This document shows, piece by piece, positions 1 to 4,748 of a stretch of DNA of 6,520 nt. Under the pieces are notes generated by a model. That model did no database searches. It was given only the letters and a program-made list of their open reading frames with translations, and had not been told where the DNA came from. Position numbers and translations under genes: made by a program. Position 1 is the stretch's first letter; each line of letters begins with the position of its first letter. This DNA comes from CAMPJU01 sp046566095. Lineage in GTDB: Bacteria; Pseudomonadota; Gammaproteobacteria; Xanthomonadales; Xanthomonadaceae. The stretch spans positions 1 through 6,520 of the forward strand of contig JBKHXI010000213.1 of NCBI GenBank assembly GCA_046566095.1, in the 5' to 3' direction.

Positions 1-667
1 CCAGCTGGACCTCGCCGAAGGTGCCGCGGGTGCGCACGTTGGTCAGCACCCGCTTGAGGTCGCCGACGCCGGTGGCCAGCTGCTGCATCTCGCCCAGCCC
101 GCGCTGGACCTGCTCCAGCCGCTCGGATACCAGCTTGAACGAGGCGTCCAGGCGGGTGTTGAGGGTGCTCTGCAGCTTCTCGTCGACGGTCGCGCGCATC
201 TGCTCGAGCTTGTCCGCGTTGTCGGCCTGCAGCATCCGCAGCTGCTGCTCGAGGGTCGCGCGCAGTTCGCCGATGCGCTGCTCGTTGCGCTGGGTCAGCT
301 CGGCCAGGCGCTGGCCCAGCGATTCGGCGAAGCGCTGCTGCTGCTCGGCGCCCTCGCCGCGCGCCTTGCGCGCGTCCTCCGCGACCGCGACCCGGAACTC
401 GTCGAGCCGGCGGTCGGTGCGCTCGGTCAGGTCGACCAGGCGCGCGCCGAAGCCGTCCATGCGCTGGCCCTGCTGCACCGAGAAGCTGTCGAGCTGCTGC
501 CGCAGCTCGCCGCGCCCGGCGCGCTGCTCGGCGCGCAGCGCCTCCTCCACCCGCTCGGCCAGGCGCGCGAAGGCCGCGTCCGGGCGGCGCCGCAGCAGGA
601 CCGCCAGCAGCGCCAGCACGACCAGTACAGCGACCACCAGGACCCACAGCAGGATGGCTTCGGACAT
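1..667 (-). CDS. rmuC: DNA recombination protein RmuC, N-terminal part (gene runs off the left edge)
   Basis: Seen: the minus strand from the ATG at 667-665 is open to the window edge, giving 222 codons that start MSEAILLWVLVV. Residues about 4-25 form one hydrophobic membrane segment followed by Arg-Arg-Arg, so the protein is probably anchored with its bulk in the cytoplasm. Residues about 30-200 are rich in Glu, Gln, Arg and Leu with regular heptad-like spacing, a long coiled coil. The visible part ends in GVGDLKRVLTNVRTRGTFGE, the hallmark entry to the RmuC domain. Known: RmuC family proteins are usually about 450-500 residues, limit recombination at inverted repeats and are thought to carry a nuclease-like C-terminal fold, which lies outside this window. 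The start is preferred because the membrane segment follows at once and a -10-like hexamer lies just upstream. It is on the same strand as rlmI and separated from it by 240 bp holding REP units, so it probably has its own promoter. Confidence 0.95.
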   Translation of the reverse strand, partial: MSEAILLWVLVVAVLVVLALLAVLLRRRPDAAFARLAERVEEALRAEQRAGRGELRQQLDSFSVQQGQRMDGFGARLVDLTERTDRRLDEFRVAVAEDARKARGEGAEQQQRFAESLGQRLAELTQRNEQRIGELRATLEQQLRMLQADNADKLEQMRATVDEKLQSTLNTRLDASFKLVSERLEQVQRGLGEMQQLATGVGDLKRVLTNVRTRGTFGEVQL

Positions 668-673
668 GCGGCC

Positions 674-679
674 AGTGTA
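674..679 (-). promoter_or_regulatory. -10-like hexamer of rmuC, leaderless configuration
   Basis: The minus strand reads TACACT, then six bases (GGCCGC), then the rmuC ATG. TACACT matches the sigma-70 -10 consensus at four of six positions, including the key first T, second A and last T. This distance would place transcription initiation at or next to the A of the start codon, and there is no purine-rich ribosome site. No good -35 hexamer is seen at 16-18 bp spacing. The promoter role is inferred; the shared geometry with rlmI strengthens it. Confidence 0.45.
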
Positions 680-684
680 GCCGG

Positions 685-703
685 CGCGGTCGCAGCGACC
701 GCG
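685..703. repeat. 19-bp palindrome upstream of rmuC, operator-like
   Basis: CGCGGTCGC and GCGACCGCG form perfect 9-bp arms around a single central A at 694. The palindrome occupies the spacer and -35 zone of the proposed rmuC promoter, a typical place for a repressor operator. If the rmuC transcript is leaderless, the palindrome is not transcribed from that promoter and would act as DNA. In GC-rich sequence such a match can arise by chance, and I do not recognise a regulator for it. Confidence 0.35.
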
Positions 704-790
704 ACCAGCCAGGCGGGCGGCCCCGCTGGCAGCCTCGGCGGCAGGCCTGCGATGCTGCAGTCCACCCCGCGCCTGCAAATGCCGCGCTCC

Positions 791-867
791 CCTGTAGGAG
801 CTGCGTAAGCTGCGACCTCGTCGTCAGGGGAATCGACTCTGGTCGCAGCTTACGCAGCTCCTACAGG
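791..867. repeat. Inverted pair of GTAG-type REP elements
   Basis: The 27-bp arm at 791-817 (CCTGTAGGAGCTGCGTAAGC and seven more bases) is a perfect reverse complement of the arm at 841-867, with a 23-nt spacer at 818-840. Each unit begins with a GTAG tetranucleotide (794-797, and 864-861 on the minus strand), the signature of REP units associated with RAYT transposases. The spelling TGTAGGAGC is common in intergenic regions of Xanthomonadaceae. It lies 41 bp past the rlmI stop and could fold in the rlmI mRNA as a 3' stabiliser or transcription pause. No T-run follows on the minus strand, so it is not a standard intrinsic terminator. No RAYT gene is in the window. Confidence 0.85.
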
Positions 868-907
868 TGAAGTCGAGTTGCGGGGCGTGGGCCGCGACCG
901 GACGCGC

Positions 908-2092
908 TCAGTCCAGCACCCGGCAGAACACCGCCTTGAGGTAGCGGCTTTCGGGGACGCTGGCCAGGAACGGATGGTCGGGGCCGGCGCCGGACACCTT
1001 GAGCACCTGCAGCGTGCGCCCGGCATAGAACGCCGCGCGCCGCAGCATGTCGAGGAACTGCTCCTCCGACACCAGCCCGGTGCAGGAGAAGGTCGCCAGC
1101 AGCCCGCCCGGCGCGAGCACGCCCAGCGCCAGCCGGTTCATGTCCAGGTACTTCTTCAGCGCCGGGATCACCTGGTCGCGGTCGCGGGTCATCTTCGCCG
1201 GGTCCAGCACCACCACGTCGTAGCGCTCGCCGGCGTTGGAGGCGTCGCGCAGCCACGGGAAGATGTCGGCCTGCACGAAACGCGGGCGCACTTCGTTGAG
1301 CCGGGCATTGCCCTTCGCGATCTCGATCACGTCGCCGTCGATGTCCACCCCGACCACCTCGGCGGCGCCGCGCACCGCCGCGTACACCGCGAAGCCGCCG
1401 GTGTTGCAGCACAGGTCGAGCACCCGCCTGCCGGCGACGTGCCGGCTCAGCCACTGCCGGTTGTCGCGCTGGTCGGCGAAGAAGCCGGTCTTGTGCGCGC
1501 CGGCCGGGTCGGCCCTGAACTTCACGCCGTGTTCGGTGATGACCGCCGGCGCGACCGGTTCGCTGCCGGTGCTGTTCCAGGGCCTGAAGTCGAACGACTC
1601 CTGCTTCTGCACGTGCTCGTCGGCGAAGGCGTGCAGGCGGCAACCGGGAAACTGCGCGCGCAGGGCGTCGTAGATCCACTCGCGGTGGCGGTACATGCCG
1701 GCGGAAAAGAACTCCACCACCAGCAGGTCGGCGTAGCGGTCCACCACCAGCCCGGACAGGCCGTCGCCCTCGCTGTGGACCACGCGCCAGGCGTCGGACA
1801 CTTCGTCCAGCCGCAGGACCTCGCGGCGCAGCGCCACCGCCGCGCCGATCCGGCGCGCGAACCAGCCGGCGTCCACCGGCACCGCCGGGTCGGTCTCCAG
1901 GATCCGCAGCGCGATCCGCGAGTGGCCGTTGTAGAAGCCGCGGCCGACGAAGCCGCCGTCCACGCCCCAGGCGTCGACGATCGAACCCGGCTTCGGCCGC
2001 TGCGCCGGCTTCTCCACCAGCCGCTGGAAGATCCAGGGATGGCTGGATTTCCAGGCGTTCTTCAGGCGCACGGCGGGCAGCGCTTCGCTCAT
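908..2092 (-). CDS. rlmI: 23S rRNA (cytosine-1962-C5)-methyltransferase RlmI
   Basis: Class I SAM-dependent RNA methyltransferase of 394 aa, close to the about 396 aa of E. coli RlmI, which makes m5C1962 in 23S rRNA. Seen: an N-terminal PUA-like RNA-binding region (about 5-75, with HPWIF at 18-22 and RGFYN at 51-55); the family block TGFFADQRDNR (202-212); SAM motif I LDLCCNTGGFAVYA (225-238); the acidic VDID ribose-binding end (249-252); motif IV DPAK (297-300); and motif VI FSCTG (335-339), whose Cys337 is the presumed nucleophile. The C-terminus YLKAVFCRVLD matches the family ending. One oddity is that motif IV is DPAKM rather than the usual DPPKF. The ATG at 2092-2090 is chosen because the PUA fold begins almost at once and TAGAAT lies 6 nt upstream; no Shine-Dalgarno is seen. 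It is divergent from the rhomboid gene. Assignment to RlmI rather than a close paralogue rests on length and motifs. Confidence 0.93.
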   Translation of the reverse strand: MSEALPAVRLKNAWKSSHPWIFQRLVEKPAQRPKPGSIVDAWGVDGGFVGRGFYNGHSRIALRILETDPAVPVDAGWFARRIGAAVALRREVLRLDEVSDAWRVVHSEGDGLSGLVVDRYADLLVVEFFSAGMYRHREWIYDALRAQFPGCRLHAFADEHVQKQESFDFRPWNSTGSEPVAPAVITEHGVKFRADPAGAHKTGFFADQRDNRQWLSRHVAGRRVLDLCCNTGGFAVYAAVRGAAEVVGVDIDGDVIEIAKGNARLNEVRPRFVQADIFPWLRDASNAGERYDVVVLDPAKMTRDRDQVIPALKKYLDMNRLALGVLAPGGLLATFSCTGLVSEEQFLDMLRRAAFYAGRTLQVLKVSGAGPDHPFLASVPESRYLKAVFCRVLD

Positions 2093-2098
2093 CGGCGC

Positions 2099-2104
2099 AT
2101 TCTA
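2099..2104 (-). promoter_or_regulatory. -10 hexamer of rlmI, leaderless configuration
   Basis: The minus strand reads TAGAAT, six bases (GCGCCG), then the rlmI ATG. Five of six positions match TATAAT. As for rmuC, the spacing predicts transcription starting on or beside the start codon. The nearest -35-like sequence is ACGACA (2129-2124) with a long 19-bp spacer, formed by the outer end of the neighbouring inverted repeat. The -10 is a fair match; the -35 is weak. Confidence 0.5.
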
Positions 2105-2121
2105 CGCGGCGGCCTTCCGCG

Positions 2122-2209
2122 GCTGTCGTCCCGAGCGCAGCGTGGGACCTGCTTTACTGTGCACCGCGAAAGCCAATAGCAGGTCCCTCGCTGCGCTCGG
2201 TACGACAGC
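2122..2209. repeat. Long inverted-repeat element (MITE/REP-like) between rlmI and the rhomboid gene
   Basis: The arms at 2122-2153 and 2178-2209 are 32 nt each and complementary at 30 positions, with mismatches at the ninth and twenty-second bases. The loop is 24 nt (2154-2177). The arm core reads CCGAGCGCAGCG followed by GGGACCTGCT. This core is familiar as an interspersed intergenic repeat in Lysobacter-type genomes, where spurious peptides containing RAQRGT are translated from it, as they can be here in several frames. No target-site duplication is visible and it encodes no protein. It fills half of the 178-bp divergent gap, and its left end reaches the -35 zone of rlmI, so it may shape expression of both neighbours. 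Family naming is from memory. Confidence 0.8.
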
Positions 2210-2232
2210 GGGGGGTGCGGATCGCGCCGGGC

Positions 2233-2255
2233 GCGCTTGCAATCGGCGCAAGCGC
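2233..2255 (+). other. Small inverted repeat upstream of the rhomboid gene
   Basis: GCGCTTGC (2233-2240) and GCAAGCGC (2248-2255) are perfect 8-bp arms around the 7-nt loop AATCGGC, ending 15 bp before the proposed rhomboid ATG. It could be a hairpin in the 5' untranslated RNA or a dimer-binding operator. No Shine-Dalgarno and no convincing -10 hexamer is seen between it and the ATG, so the mode of initiation of the rhomboid gene remains unclear. Confidence 0.35.
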
Positions 2256-2270
2256 CGCCATCCAGTGCCC

Positions 2271-3062
2271 ATGAACCCGCACGATCCCGCCTTCGACCCC
2301 GAGGCCGGGCGCCAGGCCGACCGCCGGCGCCTGCGCCGCGCCTTCCTCGCCAGCGCCGGCTTCGCGCTGCTGCTGCTGCTGGTGTATTCGGCGCAGCCGG
2401 ATTTCGACTGGCGCGCCTGGAGCGTGCGCCCGGGCAGCGTCGAGGGCCTGCGCGGGCTGCTCGGCGCGCCGCTGCTGCACGGTTCCGGCGGGCACCTGGC
2501 CGCGAACACGGTGGCGCTGCTGCTGCTGGGCACCCTGGCCGGCAGCGTCTACCCGCGCGCCACCGTGCCGGCGCTGCCGCTGCTGTGGCTGGGTTCGGGG
2601 CTGGGCGCCTGGCTGCTGGGCGAGCCGGGCAGCCACCACCTGGGCGCCAGCGGGCTGGGGCATGGCCTGATGTTCCTGGTGTTCGTGCTCGGCCTGCTGC
2701 GCCGCGACCGGCCGGCGATCGCGGCGGCGCTGATCGCCTTCTTCCTCTACGGCAGCATGCTGCTGACGGTGCTGCCGCAGGCGCCGGGCGTGTCCTGGCA
2801 GTCGCACCTGGGCGGCGCGCTGGCCGGCGTCGCCTGCGCCTTCTGGCTGCGCCGGCGCGATCCGCAGCCGCCGCGCAGGCGCTATTCCTGGGAGCTCGAG
2901 GAAGAGGCGGCGCAGGCCGCCGCGGACGCCGCGCGCGCCGAACGCGAGACCCTGGAACCGCCCGCGCCGCGCGAGGTACCGGTGCTGTGGCGGCGCGAAC
3001 CGGAGCCGCGCGGCCAGGTCCTGCCGCTGCCGCCGCGGCCGCGGCCGCCGCGCCGGCCCTGA
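2271..3062 (+). CDS. Rhomboid family intramembrane serine protease
   Basis: 263 aa with six predicted membrane segments (about 23-40, 76-95, 99-118, 125-143, 148-168, 178-193). Rhomboids cut substrate membrane helices inside the bilayer with a Ser-His dyad. Seen: nucleophile Ser127 in GASGLGHG at the start of segment 4; partner His179 in WQSHLGGALAG in segment 6; and the LLHGSGGHLAAN block (68-79), whose His70, His75 and Asn79 fit the helix-2 His/Asn motif of the oxyanion region. The fold is the compact six-helix GlpG type. The last 70 residues are a cytoplasmic tail, an Ala/Glu-rich helix (about 207-230) then Pro/Arg-rich sequence ending PPRPRPPRRP. The ATG at 2271 is preferred: the frame is open upstream to a GTG at 2142, but that lies inside the inverted repeat and its translation has no protein-like character. 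The gene is divergent from rlmI. The substrate cannot be deduced. Confidence 0.9.
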   Translation: MNPHDPAFDPEAGRQADRRRLRRAFLASAGFALLLLLVYSAQPDFDWRAWSVRPGSVEGLRGLLGAPLLHGSGGHLAANTVALLLLGTLAGSVYPRATVPALPLLWLGSGLGAWLLGEPGSHHLGASGLGHGLMFLVFVLGLLRRDRPAIAAALIAFFLYGSMLLTVLPQAPGVSWQSHLGGALAGVACAFWLRRRDPQPPRRRYSWELEEEAAQAAADAARAERETLEPPAPREVPVLWRREPEPRGQVLPLPPRPRPPRRP

Positions 3063-3098
3063 GCGCCGCCGGTTTCACCTGACCTAACACCCCCCGGG

Positions 3099-3127
3099 TG
3101 GACGCGCGGCGCGGCCCGGCTTATATC
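3099..3127 (+). promoter_or_regulatory. Candidate sigma-70 promoter of the kinase-peptidase operon
   Basis: TGGACG (3099-3104, 4 of 6 matches to TTGACA) and TATATC (3122-3127, 4 of 6 matches to TATAAT) are separated by exactly 17 bp. TTATAT is the only A/T-rich patch in the 90-bp gap. Initiation near 3134 would give a leader of about 19 nt before the kinase ATG. A short CACCC-CCC-GGGTG inverted repeat (3088-3100) abuts the -35. The call is by pattern only. Confidence 0.5.
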
Positions 3128-3141
3128 TCGCTGCCTCCGAC

Positions 3142-3146
3142 AGGGA
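3142..3146 (+). promoter_or_regulatory. Ribosome binding site of the hybrid kinase
   Basis: AGGGA followed by six bases and then ATG at 3153. This is a moderate match to AGGAG at normal spacing and supports that start. It also contrasts with rlmI and rmuC, which show no such site. Confidence 0.5.
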
Positions 3147-3152
3147 CGTGCG

Positions 3153-4748
3153 ATGCCGCTACCCCCGCAATGGCTGGAGACGGTGCAGCGGCTGGCGTTC
3201 TGCCGCGATTTCCCGTCGCTGATGGAAGTGCTCAGCCGCGCGGTGCGCGAGACCACCGGCGCCGACGGCGCCACCGTGGTGATCCGCGAGGGCGAGCTGT
3301 GCCACTACGTCGAGGAGGACGCGATCGCGCCGCTGTGGCGCGGCATGCGCTTCCCGGCCGATGCCTGCGTCTCCGGACAGTGCATGCGCGAGCGCGCGCC
3401 GGTCGCGATCGCCGACGTACGCGGCGACCCGCGGGTGCCCGAATCGGCCTACCGGCCCACCTTCGTGCGCGGCCTGGCGCTGGCGCCGATCCGGCGCGAG
3501 GATCCGGTCGGGGCGCTCGGCGCCTACTGGGCCCGGCCGCACCAGGCCAGCGCCGCCGAGCTGGCGACCCTGCAGGCGCTGGGCGACACCGCCGCCCTGG
3601 CGCTGGCCAACGTCCAGTCGATCCGCGCGCTGGAGGAGGCCGGGCGCCGCAAGGACGCGTTCATGGCGATGCTGGCGCACGAACTGCGCGGCCCGCTGGC
3701 GCCGCTGCGCAACGCCCTGCACATGCTCGGCAACCGTCCCGACCCGGTCTCGCTGGCCTACGTGCACGAGGTGATGGAGCGCCAGGTGCGGCACCTGGCG
3801 CGGCTGGTCGACGACCTGCTGGACGTGGCCCGCATCACCACCGGCAAGATCCGCCTGCAGCTCGAGCCGCTGGACCTGGCGCGGACCGTGGCGCGCACCG
3901 TCGAGGACCGGCGCCCGTCCCTGGAGGCGGCGGGCCTAGCGCTGCAGCTGCACCTGCCGGCGCAGGCGCCGCTGTGGATCACCGGCGACGAGGTGCGCCT
4001 GGCCCAGGTGCTGGCCAACCTGCTCGACAACGCCTGCAAGTTCACGCCGCGCGGCGGCATGGTCACCGTGGTGGTCGACGACGCCTCGCCGACCCATGCC
4101 ACGGTCGAGGTCCGCGACACCGGCAGCGGCATCGATCCGGAACTGCTGCAACGCGTGTTCGAGCCCTTCGCCCAGGCCGAGCAGGGGCTGGCGCGCAGCG
4201 AGGGCGGGCTGGGCCTGGGCCTGGCCGTGGCCCGCGACCTGCTGGCGCTGCAGGGGGCGCGGATCGAGGCGCGCAGCGAGGGCAGCGGCGCCGGCACCAG
4301 CTTCCTGCTGACCCTGCCGCGCACCCAGGCGCAGGCGCAGGGCGAGGCGGGCATGCTGCAGGACGCAGGCGCGGAAGGAGGCGGGCTGCACGTGCTGGTG
4401 GTCGAGGACAACCTGGACACCGCCGGCAGCCTGCGGCTGCTGCTGGAGGCCTGCGGCCACCGGGTGCGCATCGCCCATCGCGGCGAGGACGCGCTGCGGC
4501 TGGCGGCGCAGGCGGCGCCGGACGTGGTGGTCTGCGACATCGGGCTGCCCGACCTGGACGGCTACGAGGTCGCCCGGCGGCTGCGCGCGGCCGCCGGCGA
4601 GGACGCCCCGCGGCTGCTCGCACTCACCGGCTACGGCACCGGCGCCGACCGCGCCCGGGCCGCCGAAGCCGGCTTCGACGCGCACCTGGTCAAGCCGGTG
4701 GAACCGGCCCAGCTGCTGGCGGCGCTGCGCGGGCCGCTGCCGGCATGA
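3153..4748 (+). CDS. Soluble hybrid sensor histidine kinase (GAF-HisKA-HATPase-REC)
   Basis: 531 aa with no signal peptide or membrane segment, so a cytoplasmic sensor. Domains in order: a GAF sensor (about 10-155, with IADVRGDPRVPESAYRPTF at 86-104 and GALGAYWARPH at 120-130); a HisKA helix pair with the H-box AHELRGPLAPLR, phospho-acceptor His176; a HATPase with N-box NLLDNACKF (Asn293), G1 DTGSG (322-326) and G2 GGLGLGL (351-357); an Ala/Gln/Gly linker (about 391-411); and a C-terminal receiver with acidic Glu418/Asp419, phospho-acceptor Asp462 in CDIGLPDLDG, Thr492 and Lys514. All key catalytic residues are present, so kinase and receiver should both work. The GAF ligand is unknown; Cys72 and Cys77 lie close together in it. 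No DNA-binding response regulator is in the window, so the phosphorelay partner is elsewhere or the output is by protein contact. It overlaps the peptidase gene by ATGA, and a strong internal Shine-Dalgarno precedes the receiver. Confidence 0.95.
   Translation: MPLPPQWLETVQRLAFCRDFPSLMEVLSRAVRETTGADGATVVIREGELCHYVEEDAIAPLWRGMRFPADACVSGQCMRERAPVAIADVRGDPRVPESAYRPTFVRGLALAPIRREDPVGALGAYWARPHQASAAELATLQALGDTAALALANVQSIRALEEAGRRKDAFMAMLAHELRGPLAPLRNALHMLGNRPDPVSLAYVHEVMERQVRHLARLVDDLLDVARITTGKIRLQLEPLDLARTVARTVEDRRPSLEAAGLALQLHLPAQAPLWITGDEVRLAQVLANLLDNACKFTPRGGMVTVVVDDASPTHATVEVRDTGSGIDPELLQRVFEPFAQAEQGLARSEGGLGLGLAVARDLLALQGARIEARSEGSGAGTSFLLTLPRTQAQAQGEAGMLQDAGAEGGGLHVLVVEDNLDTAGSLRLLLEACGHRVRIAHRGEDALRLAAQAAPDVVVCDIGLPDLDGYEVARRLRAAAGEDAPRLLALTGYGTGADRARAAEAGFDAHLVKPVEPAQLLAALRGPLPA
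4375..4381 (+). promoter_or_regulatory. Internal Shine-Dalgarno-like site before the receiver domain
   Basis: AAGGAGG, the best ribosome-site match noticed in the window, lies inside the kinase reading frame in the linker. The in-frame GTG of Val414 at 4392 begins 10 nt downstream, and a CTG at 4386 begins 4 nt downstream. Initiation at Val414 would give a 118-residue free receiver, the size of CheY. The site uses GAA and GGA codons where the gene generally prefers GAG and GGC. Function is inferred only. Confidence 0.3.

Noticed and set aside
21..680. Plus-strand 219-codon frame opposite rmuC
   Set aside because: Its Ser/Arg/Ala composition is the antisense of a coiled coil, and the minus strand gives a clear RmuC N-terminus with membrane segment.
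791..867. REP pair read as an intrinsic terminator of rlmI
   Set aside because: There is a strong stem but no T-run after it on the minus strand, and the GTAG units identify it as a REP pair.
878..2179. Long plus-strand open frame opposite rlmI
   Set aside because: It is a GC-rich antisense shadow. Its translation is rich in His, Val, Arg and Ala without a fold, and the minus strand has the full RlmI motif set.
2142..2270. Rhomboid start at the upstream GTG (43 extra residues)
   Set aside because: That GTG and the following codons are part of the inverted-repeat element; the added residues show no protein-like pattern, and the ATG at 2271 fits the normal N-terminus.
2089..3090. Minus-strand open frame opposite the rhomboid gene, ending in a peptide with YRAQRGTC
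   Set aside because: The body is Ala/Arg/Pro low-complexity antisense of the rhomboid gene, and the RAQRGT-type end is a translation of the inverted repeat, a known source of spurious hypothetical proteins.
3098..4744. Open frame continuing the peptidase frame upstream, as if one 1127-residue protein began at 3098
   Set aside because: The upstream 549 codons translate to Arg/Gly/Ala/Pro-rich sequence without domains, while the overlapping frame encodes a complete hybrid kinase. The signal sequence at 4745 and the ATGA junction mark the true start.
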